Source: Physocladia obscura
Taxonomy: Eukaryota > Chytridiomycota > Chytridiomycetes > Chytridiales > Chytriomycetaceae
Length of the DNA stretch: 18,324 nt
Assembly (NCBI GenBank): GCA_027596945.1
Contig: JADGJH010000459.1
Location: forward strand, 1-18,324
Direction of reading: 5' to 3'
A program made the translations under genes and the position numbers. Below, in pieces: positions 9,131-17,800 of the stretch. Below the pieces are notes generated by a model, which worked only from the letters and a program-made list of their open reading frames with translations, had not been told where the DNA came from and made no database searches. Numbering within the stretch: position 1 is the first letter of the stretch; every line of letters starts with the position of its first letter.

Positions 9131-12100
9131 ATGCTGGTCTACACATTGGTGTTCCTGACAGCCGGCATCATCGCACTTGCTGATCCATTCACCACTCGCT
9201 GTGGAGACACGTGGACGGATGCCAACAGCAACTGTGGCACACTTTGCACAACTAACGCGCAATGCCCGTCAGGGGAATCTTGTTTTGCAAGCCTTGCCAT
9301 CCCGACCTCGTGCATGTCCACGCGTTGTGGTAACGGTTGGTCGGATGCGGACGGGAAATGCGGAACATTGTGTCAAACAGATGCGCAATGCACATCTCCA
9401 GAGACTTGCTTTGGTTCATTGGCACTTCTTTCAGGTTTGATGCTTTTATTTTTTATCGGGTAAGGGTTATTGATTGTTCAAATTTTAGGATGCGGGGGGG
9501 TTGCTGTCAACCCATATCTTACTCGCTGCGGGAATGGATTCGCGGATGCCAATAGTAAATGTGGGACGCTCTGTACCTCAGACGCGCAATGCACATCGCC
9601 TGAAACATGTTTTGCTAGCCTCAGTATTCCACTGACATGCGAAGCGACACGCTGCGGAAACGGGTGGTCAGATGCCAACGGAAAGTGTGGAACTCTTTGC
9701 GTCACTAACTCTGATTGCGTCTCACCAGAGACGTGTTTTGGACAGTTGGCGACTGGAGTTTGTGCATCAAATCCAACAACTACAACAACGACTATAGCGC
9801 CTACCACAACCACGACAACTACAACTACAACGACTACAACTACAACAACTACAACTACAACTACAACCACTACAACCACAACAACTACCACCACATCGCC
9901 AACGACCACAACGACGACAACTACGACCACGGCGCCCACCACAAGCACAACACGCACCACAACGACAACATCTAACACAACCACAACGTTCAACGCAACC
10001 ACAACGTCTACTACTACAACAATTGCAACAACAAATTCAACGTCAAACCCATACACGACTCGTTGTGGAAGCACCTGGACAGATGCAAATGGAAAATGTG
10101 GAACTCTTTGTACCAGTAATGCTCAATGCCAAAGTGGTGAATCCTGTTTTGCCCAGTTGAATATTCCAACAGGTGAAAATTTTTTTTTTTCTTATCGAAA
10201 AATTTTGCTGAACATCTTTTTTTTGCAAAGGCTGTGGAGGCAACAATGTGACTGCAGTCAACCCTTTTACGTCTCGTTGTGGTAACAGCACTGTGGATGC
10301 CAGTGGCAAATGCGGGACACTCTGCACCAGCGACTCTCAGTGTTTATCTGGCGAAAACTGCTACGCAAATCTTACTATTCCGTATGCCTGCATGACTAGC
10401 CGATGTGGTTCGGGTTATACAGCGGCAAACGAGCTATGTGGAACTTTGTGCGTGACAGATAGTCAGTGCTCGACTGGGGAAACTTGCTTTAATCAGCTGG
10501 CCACTATTAGTTGTTCGTCTCCCTCGACATCGTTTAATCCGTACACTTCACGCTGTGGAAATGGCTTTGCAGATGCAAATGCAAATTGTGGGACTGTTTG
10601 CAGCGATGATACAATGTGTTCTTCTCCTGAAAAGTGTTATGCTCAATTGGCTGTTCCATTAGCGTGTAAAATTCAGCGGTGTGGAAATGGCTTTGCCGAC
10701 GCAAATTCGAAATGCGGGACCCTGTGTGTGAACAACTTGCAGTGTACTGTTTCTGGCGAGGCATGCTTTGATCAACTCGACACTCTAAGCTGCGCTCCTA
10801 CTGCCACCACGACGGTTACTGGAGCGACTTCAACATTGACTTCATCAACAACCGTGACGACAGTGAGTGCAAACGATTCATATTGCATACATGCTAATTG
10901 ATTTTGCGTGAGATCAGACTTCTCCGACACCTGCTGTTCCGCAACTTGTTCGGCAATGTACGCAGCAATATTCAGTGGCATCCGGCGACACGTGCGGGAA
11001 AATCGCTCAAAACGCGAGCCTCGACACGGCAACCTTTTTGGCCCTCAATCCTACTGTCGTGTGTTCTAGTTTGGCCATCGGGCAAATTGTTTGCGTGGCG
11101 AATTCGTTGACTTCTTGTGCGTTTCCTGTGACGCCGACTGCGGCAGATTCTTGTCAATCATTAGCGATAGTCTACAATTCTACTGTAACAACTATTGAGG
11201 CTCTAAATCCGGGATTGAATTGCAGCAATCCAATCACTGGTATTCAGGTAAATCATCTTTTTTTGTTTTCATCCTATTGTCTTACTGCCATCCATGCGCC
11301 AGCTTTGCTTGGGCTCCAACCCTCCATCATGCCTGAGGTATGCGATTTCTCAAGCAGGAGATACCTGCGCTTCTATCCAGACAGTTTACGGTGTTAATGC
11401 GAGTGATTGGAACTCGCTAAATGGTGCCATCTGTTCGTCCACATCAACACTCCCTGTTGGCTCCGTTCTTTGCCTTGCTGGCCCTCAGTCTGGTTGTTTG
11501 TCGTATAAAATTATACCAGATAGCGTATCCTGTACTGCCGTTGCTAATCAGCAGAAGATTAGCTTGGCAACTTTCCAAAGTATTAACAGGAATCTTGATT
11601 GTTCGCAATTGATCCCGGTGAGTGGATGGAAATTGTTTTTGCACGATTTCTGAAAAGTAGCTTTTCAGACCAATTCGACTGTTTGCACGTCAGTGCAGGC
11701 GGTTTCAGGTTGCCAGAGCGCGGTTTCGGTTAACAATGGTGATACTTGTGACAGCATTGCTGCTTCTGCTGGCATTACCGTTGATGAACTCGAATACTAC
11801 AACTATGGTCTTCTTTGCAATGTTCTTGCTGTGGGGCAGTCTGTGTGCGTTCAAGGAACCGCACCATCATGTGCATCAAGTTATACTGTCCCGACCACAG
11901 TGAACATGACATGTACTGACGTGGAATCAATGTTTAATGTTACCGAAACGGAGTTTGCTCGTATCAACCCAGCCGTGAACTGCACCGATTCTTCTTACAT
12001 TCCTGGAATGACAACTGTTTGCTTGGTGGCAACTAGTTCCACTCAAAACACACAGCTTATAAGCGCCGCACTTACATCTTTCAATCTTTCAGACCCAGAA

Positions 12101-15100
12101 CTGAACCGTTTGGAGGGTGTCTACAACGCTGATCCTTCAGAAAGTATGTAATTGTATATAATTCTGATACTATAAAGGGCTTAATCTCCTTTTAGTAAAC
12201 TTTAATGCCCTCGGTGCTCGATTGCTGCAACTCGTTACCACAACTTCCAACTTCAAGTCGGTGTTGGCAAACATCGAAGCGACTGATCCGTATTTTAAAG
12301 CACTCGTCGAGAGTAAAGCGGACGATCGTGCACAATTCTGCAATTCAACTGATCCTGTAGCTTACCCAACGTTGTCGTCATGCTTTTGCGGAACTGATCC
12401 GTACTTTTATTGGTATGAATGTACAAAGTCTGACAATTTTTCGTAATCCTATTGAAAAAACAAAAAACAATAGCGTTGGTTTGGCACATGATACTTTAAC
12501 CACATATCTTTCTCAACCGTCGGTGCAATCGAACATTCGGCGTTCATTTGAAAAATCTGTCAAAGAGTTGGTCACAGAATCGTTTATTCGAGAGTCTTTA
12601 CACAAACGTGGATACAATTATGACAAGCTCCGAAAGCAGGCAATGCGTCAAGAGCCCCGTAGGGATTCCAGTTACAGAAACAGTAGCAATGCTATGGTTT
12701 CGCTTTATAATCGGGATCTTGTCCAGGATATTTGTGCGGATTCGATTGGTGATTTGCTGGGATTGCAAGACGGAAAAGGTAAACTCAGCGGCGGGTTTGC
12801 TGAAATGCTCAATGGATTCAAGGCTCTTAGTGGAACTGCAGCGGATAGGGCTAAATGGCTTACAACAAACAATCTTCTGGGTGCCGGCAAAAACCTCTGC
12901 TGGGGTGCAAAGTGAGTGACATAATCTTGTTAACAAAAAAATTAAAATTAAAATTGCAAAAAAATAGGTGCTGCTTACCGTTCTATCCAGAACCTCCACT
13001 TGAAGCTTGTATAGAAGCTAAAGCGTGTTTATTCGATTTTGAACCAAAAGCCGGTATTGCTGGACTCAGCGCGACCGGAACTTCACCTGCAGCCAGTAAT
13101 TCTGTCTTCAGCTCCAGCAGTACAGTTGTGTGGGATTCCGACATTGTGTTTTCTGTCAAAATTTGTATCACTGTCCCGTCCGAAATTAAAAACATTCCAG
13201 TTGTTGGTGCCATGATTGATGAATTCAGATGTTTTGCGGCCGTCGAAATCAAGTTTTACTTCATGAGGTGATTATTTGCACAAAGACCATGATTGATTGT
13301 TTTTTTTCTTAGGGGGGACGTCAACGTCAAAATTGAGCTGTTTGTTATAGTTATCAAATTTTCGCTCAATATGCAAATTAAGTTTTATAATGTGCCTCAA
13401 GCCTGTGTCGACAACAAATGTGGCAAACCCGTTTGTTACATTAACTTGTTTACTCCATACTTTTCGGTAAGCAGTGATTTTTTTTTTTTTTGCTTTTATA
13501 ACATGATTCCCTTTTCAGTTCAAGATTGATGCCGACTTCTATTTTACAAAAGTCAATCTTTTGAACATCAAACTCAATGACTATCCAACATGCGACCCCA
13601 GTGTTCCAACAGTTTCGACTCCAAATCCTCTTAGTGGTTATGTTGTGGGTTCCTATTTCCCGACGTGGTAAGATTAAATAACTTTTCCCTGCATTTCTCG
13701 CTCACCGAAATTAATGGACAGGGTGGCTTACCATGACGACACATTGCTTCCAAGACTGCAAACCCAAGCTACGAAACTCACGCACATTTTCATCGCATTT
13801 CAGACAGTATCGTACTCGATTGAGTTTGACTCGTTTTATGTTGACTTTACAGACCCGTGGGGAGATGTCAACAAGTGCCGAATGCTTCCCGATGATGGAA
13901 CAAGTTGTGCGTCGTACAATGGTCCTGAATTGAATCCAACTCCTCAGTCTGCTGATTGGTGTGTTTTTTCGTAACTTTTTCTTAATTTTTTGGTTTTTGT
14001 AACCAAGAAACATACAGCATGGATTTGAATGTGGACTTTTGTGATAATGGAGTTCTGGCAGTAGCACCTTATCTTGGCTATGTGGCACCAGGAGGTGGGT
14101 GTCCAACAGCTGGGGACTGTGTGAACTCAGGTGGAATCCCTTCCGCTCCACGATCGTCTGCATGCCACACTGTCCTTGATGGTGTCAATCAAATTCCGCA
14201 ACTGAATGGAAAGCCGAAAATTTGTGGACAATTACAGTTCTTGTTGCGTCAAATCAAAGCCGTCAATCCGAATATTCGTATCATTTTGTCGATTGGAGGA
14301 TGGTATGACAGTCCTTACTGGAGTAAAGCAACAAGCCCGCAGTATTTGCAGAGCTTTGTCGAATCTATCGGGCGCGTAAGTTTGTTGATTGACTTTTTAA
14401 TTGAAATTGAGTTTTTTTTTCTCATTTAGTGGACTGATGTGATTGAGTTTGACGGTGTTGATATCGACTGGGAATTTGCGTGAGTCTTTCAGATTGTATT
14501 AATTTTTAATTGAAGCATTTTTTGACAGAGGCTTTGAGCATGGCGACCAGCCTGTTTACCCAGCGACTTCGGCACCTGGAGATGTTGAAACTACTACAGA
14601 TTGCTCCAAAGCCGCATGTAACTATCCCGACCGCCTCAACGATGGCGAACGGTATGCAAACTTTTTGGCGTCGCTCAAAACGCGGTTGGCAAGCTCGGGA
14701 CCATCGAAAAGCGGAAATACGGCAGCTAATGATGTGCCATTTGAAATTTCGGCAGCTTTGGGGATCGGAGCCGACAAACTTGCTCAAATGCACCTTTCCG
14801 ACGCTTGCAATTCATTAACGCACGTGAATATGTGAGTATAATTTCTCAAATTCACGTTGAAAGTTAAATTTTGCATATATAGGATGGCGTATGACTTGCA
14901 CGGCACTTGGGATCCCATTACAAACCACCAGGCACACTTTCACGACATTAATAATGGCTACGATATACAAACAGCTATTAATTTGCTTACCCAAGGCGGT
15001 TGTGCCTATGGTCAGCTAGTTTTGGGTATCCCTTTCTATGGTCGCTCGTTCCAGGGAGTTCCCGCAGGACCAAACGGCGACGGCCTATACCAGACACATT

Positions 15101-15378
15101 CAGGTCCAGCTTACACTACAGATGGAGTTTTGTCTTACAGCGCAATCATGGACAAGATTAATGGTGGAGATTTTATTGTTTACTGGGATGACACTGCAAA
15201 GGCAAGCTATACGTACAGTGCTTCAGAGCAAATCTTCATCAGTTTCGACTCAGTGCAAGCTGTTCAGTACAAAGTTGATTATGTCAAGAACAATACGATG
15301 GCTGGGGCAATGTATTGGCTGATGGGCCAAGATGACGCTTCAGATACATTGCTGAACACAATGGGAGGGCTGCTTTAA
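9131..15378 (+). CDS. Secreted multimodular GH18 chitinase: 9 six-Cys modules, 6 LysM, GH18
   Basis: Sixteen exons: 9131-9434, 9489-10172, 10231-10862, 10918-11247, 11303-11617, 11669-12143, 12196-12412, 12474-12911, 12968-13267, 13313-13466, 13519-13667, 13722-13958, 14018-14375, 14430-14479, 14529-14831, 14883-15378. The 15 introns are 45-61 bp, all GT-AG, and all preserve frame; the 5442 nt encode 1813 residues. Residues 1-17 form a signal peptide (cleavage after ALA). Six-Cys modules occupy about 23-193 and 293-517, split by a Thr-rich linker (198-287). Six LysM domains span about 554-875. An unassigned region runs from 876 to 1323, and GH18 from 1324 to 1813. GH18 marks: SIGG at 1503-1506, DGVDIDWE with D1539, D1542, D1544 and catalytic E1546, MAYD at 1650-1653, and the barrel-end Trp near 1794. 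It should hydrolyse chitin outside the cell by substrate-assisted retaining catalysis. LysM plus GH18 recalls fungal subgroup C chitinases. No membrane anchor or GPI signal is seen. The gene model is by hand, without transcripts. Confidence 0.9.
9197..9763 (+). repeat. Six-cysteine modules 1-4 of the chitinase
   Basis: Four tandem copies of a module of about 40 residues with the pattern RCGxxxxDAxxxCGTLCxxx followed by three more Cys. In module 3 the spacing is C-10-C-3-C-5-C-5-C-9-C. Modules 1 and 2 are joined by three residues and interrupted at the end of module 2 by intron 1 (9435-9488); modules 3 and 4 follow. Similar modules occur in secreted carbohydrate-active enzymes of fungi and other microbial eukaryotes as far as I recall, where they are suspected binding modules. 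They lack the Cys-Cys pair of hevein-type CBM18. Glycan binding is inferred from context. Confidence 0.8.
9776..10045 (+). repeat. Thr-codon microsatellite encoding the interdomain linker
   Basis: About 90 residues, nearly all Thr, are encoded by mixed ACA, ACT, ACC and ACG codons, with occasional Pro, Ser, Ala, Asn and Ile. In the protein this is an extended, probably heavily O-mannosylated linker separating module 4 from module 5, as is typical of secreted fungal hydrolases. The complementary strand has an open poly-Val frame that is an artefact of the repeat. The repeat is prone to length change by slippage, so the assembled length may be inexact. Confidence 0.85.
10061..10793 (+). repeat. 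Six-cysteine modules 5-9 of the chitinase
   Basis: Five further copies of the module follow the Thr linker. Module 5 is cut off from module 6 by intron 2 (10173-10230), at the same phase and place relative to the module as intron 1 after module 2. Modules 6-7 and 8-9 are arranged as pairs separated by a Ser/Pro-containing spacer ending in FNPYTS. Module 7 is the most divergent at the front (GYTAANELCGT). Module 9 has one extra residue in the C4-C5 loop. All six cysteines are present in every copy, suggesting three conserved disulfides per module. Confidence 0.8.
10957..12028 (+). repeat. Array of six LysM domains in the chitinase
   Basis: Six consecutive LysM-type domains lie in exons 4-6. 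LysM1 (starting at 10957) and LysM5 (about 11708) keep the full GDTC signature and the closing GQxVCV. LysM3 has AGDTC. LysM2 (AADSC), LysM4 (PDSVSC) and LysM6 (VNMTC) have lost the Gly but keep the Cys. Each begins with a Cys, has a mid-domain N-P or equivalent plus Cys, and ends in VCV, LCL or a similar motif, so three cysteines per domain recur as in fungal LysM proteins. Introns 4 and 5 cut LysM2 and LysM4 near their ends. LysM domains bind chitin and related N-acetylglucosamine polymers. The array would anchor the enzyme on its substrate. Confidence 0.8.
13639..15378 (+). other. GH18 catalytic domain of the chitinase
   Basis: The domain starts at VVGSYFPTWVAYHD (strand 1 of the barrel) and includes KLTHIFIAF (strand 2), IRIILSIGGW (strand 3), WTDVIEFDGVDIDWEFA (strand 4, catalytic), VNMMAYDLHG (strand 6), LVLGIPFYGRSF (strand 7) and GAMYWLMGQDD (strand 8). 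The acid/base Glu and the assisting Asp are all present. About 140 residues separate strand 2 from strand 3, longer than usual, with at least six Cys, suggesting an added disulfide-bonded loop. The catalytic strand is encoded by a tiny 50-bp exon (14430-14479). The following exon (14529-14831) has no in-frame ATG near its start, so it is easily missed by ORF scanning. Confidence 0.9.
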
Positions 15379-15794
15379 AAAGGCCGTGACGGAGGGTTGG
15401 TATCGCTGAAATTGCAAAGGATATTGGGGAGCATTTATCAAAATTTCTTTTCTATCATTAAGCTAAAATGCTGTTTTTCATTTATAAGATTTTTGCGGTT
15501 TCATTTAAACGATTTGCAAGACCAATAATTTTCCTTATTTTTTAATTAGAATTCTTACAGCTAAACAAATGGTGTGCAATTTTTATTACCCTAATAATGC
15601 AAATATTAGCGACTAGCCTGTTACTGACGAGCCTGTATTGACTTCCGCTAGCTGCGCAATGCACTTCATCGTTGCGAGTGTACATTGGCACGATATGCGG
15701 ACTATGGAGTAGCGGCAAACTAACCGCGGCTGTCCGTATATCTTTTCATGTTACACGGAACGAGTTTTGTCATGATTATTCAAACAGTCAAAAA
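15379..15794. other. Intergenic space between convergent genes
   Basis: This is the shared 3' flank of the chitinase (plus) and the methyltransferase (minus). There is no coding signal. A minus-strand AATAAA at 15587-15582 lies about 210 nt after the methyltransferase stop. No AATAAA was seen after the chitinase stop. The part at 15600-15760 is less AT-rich than the rest and has short self-complementary bits, but no tRNA or other structured RNA could be recognised. Confidence 0.5.
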
Positions 15795-17067
15795 TCATTT
15801 CTTTACTTGAAAATGCAATGCGCGAATTTGCGAAAATGATTTTTGCTCAGGCCATTCCAACCAACAGCCCTGAACAAGATTGCGATACTCTTCTCTCGAA
15901 AGTCCCATTGCTTTATGCATCCAGTCCTCCATTCCAAGAACTCCAGCTTTCAAATCTGCAGCAAACAATAGTCCCATTTTAGAACCCCATCCAATCGAAA
16001 GACGCAAAGCTTCGTCTTGCTGGTTTTCAATATTTTCCGCAACTTTTTTGACGTGAAAAGGCAGATTGGTGGCTGCGTAGCAATCCAAACCGCGACGGTG
16101 AAGTCCATCAAAGAGAGCCGTTGTTAAGGTTTGCGAATATGGACCGGCATTGTAAATTACTGAGTCGCCTTCAACGAGTTCTATCCACCCACCAGGTTTT
16201 GTGACTCTGATAAGCTCTCTCAAGGCATTCGAATATTTTTCGCGAGGCATCCCAAGAACCAATAAACGTTGATGAACAAAATCAAATGTGTTGTCGTCAT
16301 CTGAAAAATAAATACGCAAAACGGGAGTAAATAAAGCGTTCCATAAAAAAAAAATAACATTAAATAAAATAAAGAAATGAAATATAAAATAATTAAATGC
16401 TTTACATGGAAGGGTTTCCAAAATATTTCCAAATTTTAGAACAATGCCGTCATTCTCAGTTGAAGTATCTTCCACCAATGATTTTGCTATATCAACACCA
16501 TGGCATTCTGTTAACGGGAAGCCTTTCTTGACGCACTTGAGCCAAAAACCATTTGCGCAACCGATATCTAAGATTTTGAATCCATGCGTTTTGATAAGCT
16601 CTTTTACCGCTGGACACACGATATCTCTATAATATAAATAAATAATAAAAAATTAGTAACCTAACAAAAAATTTTCCTTGTTAAAATGCCAACAAACCCT
16701 TGAAAAGCAGCCCGGAAAATATAATGCTGCATCTCGAGCCGATTTTACTCCTCAACATCGCTCGGCAACATATAATCACTGTTCGAAAGCTGATGGTACG
16801 ATCGCAGCGCCGGCTCCCATGAAGTTAGGTCATTTGGATTCCATGTTTTCGCAATGAGCGTGTTCACATGGGCGGCTTTCAGATCGTATTTTCTCTTTGA
16901 ACTGTCGGTTTGCGATTTTGCGTACGTGATTGAAATGGATCTTGTGATTGCGCTTTTTGTTGCTGTTGCTGTTGCAGTGTTGTTGTGGAAGCTCTGGAAT
17001 CTGGCAGTGGTGTTTGTGACTCGTCTTTAAGCTTCTCTTTGACTATTTTGGACTGGTGGGGCCCCAT
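15795..17067 (-). CDS. Class I SAM-dependent methyltransferase, 5' part damaged
   Basis: Exons on the minus strand: 17067-16698, 16626-16406 and 16300-15795, with introns of 71 and 105 bp (GT-AG). The Rossmann-type domain shows motif I (KILDIGCANGFWLK), GVDI after strand 2, the NTFDFVHQRLLVLG segment and VTKPGGWIELVEGD, typical of fungal LaeA-like methyltransferases of unknown substrate. The likely original start MGPHQSK (ATG at 17067) leads into a Gln-rich frame. The conserved N-terminal segment (KRKYDLKAAHV to SNSDYMLPSDVEE) lies in another frame and ends in TAA at 16745-16747, where relatives appear to have Gln or a similar residue. So one frameshift (in or near the CAA/CAG-rich run) and one nonsense codon separate the start from the domain. 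An internal ATG at 16732 would give an intact 253-residue protein including the whole domain. It may be a recent pseudogene, an internally initiated gene, or a sequence-error case. Confidence 0.7.
16745..16747 (-). other. In-frame TAA interrupting the methyltransferase N-terminus
   Basis: In the frame that continues through both introns into the methyltransferase domain, DVEE is followed by TAA and then NRLEMQHYIFRAAFQG. The continuity on both sides suggests a single C-to-T change from CAA (Gln). Confidence 0.6.
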
Positions 17068-17800
17068 TTTTGAATGCAATTTAGAAGCAAAACCAAATTA
17101 CGAAAATTTTTCACGTCTCATAAAAAAAATTTCTTGAAAAAATTAGATAAAGGAAATAAATGAAGAACGACGTTGGAAACACAGTATTTAATGCATGTGA
17201 ACAATTAGTGTAAATTCTTATCGTTTGATTCTTGCAAATCGACACAAACTTAACAATTCCAAAGTGCTTGGTTATTTATTTTTATTGTACTTAGCGTGGG
17301 GCTGTTAGTATCAGGATTTTGGGGCAGTTCAGAAATCATTGCTTAAGTTGCAGACACTGTCCAAATACCCAATTTGCCGCATTATCTGTATACTACAGCA
17401 TCATTTTCAACAGTTATAAGTGAATAAAGTTGTTTTAAATTTAGTTATTTTCATTTGTTATCCAAAAAAAAAGAAAGTCTCCACCCGCAGCAATTCTATT
17501 TGCAACAGAATTGACCGTAACTCAGACGACGCGCAACTTTTTTTCAAGTTTTCAATAAAATTCCCCACTCCTATATTTTACTGTTGAATATACTTTTAGG
17601 TAGTGGTTATTCCAAGGAAAACAATGAAATTTATTAAGTGATAATCGATGATATTTCACTTTATTGGTTGTAAAGCATAAAAAAATGCTTTCAGAAATCA
17701 GTAAATTCAGCGTTTCCAATGAAAAAATTCAATAAATCAAGCTCAAAAGACGCCACAAGAGCTTTTATTTATTTTTCCTCAGCTTGAAAAAAATTTTCAC
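17068..17800. other. AT-rich intergenic stretch
   Basis: No coding region was recognised. It holds a small perfect inverted repeat, CAATTCT and AGAATTG with a 9-nt loop (17491-17513), and, near its right end, a minus-strand AATAAA (17769-17764) about 35 nt after the stop of the LRR gene, a good candidate poly(A) signal for that gene. The left part is the 5' flank of the methyltransferase. Confidence 0.5.

Noticed and set aside
9460..9465. Stronger-looking donor GTAAGG inside intron 1
   Set aside because: Joining it to the acceptor at 9488 puts the following module out of frame, while the donor at 9435 keeps it in frame.
9478..10074. Minus-strand open frame with a long poly-Val run
   Set aside because: It is the complement of the Thr-codon repeat in the chitinase linker and lacks independent coding character.
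9197..10793. Assignment of the six-Cys modules to hevein-type CBM18
   Set aside because: There is no adjacent Cys-Cys pair and the spacing does not fit hevein.
15600..15760. Possible structured RNA or tRNA between the convergent genes
   Set aside because: No cloverleaf, A/B box pair or long stem could be built; only short chance pairings were seen.
16220..16432. Minus-strand hydrophobic frame of 70 codons
   Set aside because: It mostly covers the AT-rich intron 2 of the methyltransferase read in another frame.
17047..17067. N-myristoylation signal at the MGPHQSK start of the methyltransferase
   Set aside because: Pro directly after Gly-2 is not allowed in the usual pattern, and the frame is broken downstream.
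17491..17513. Perfect 7-bp inverted repeat with 9-nt loop
   Set aside because: It is short and isolated in AT-rich DNA, with no T-run or gene end that would give it a role.
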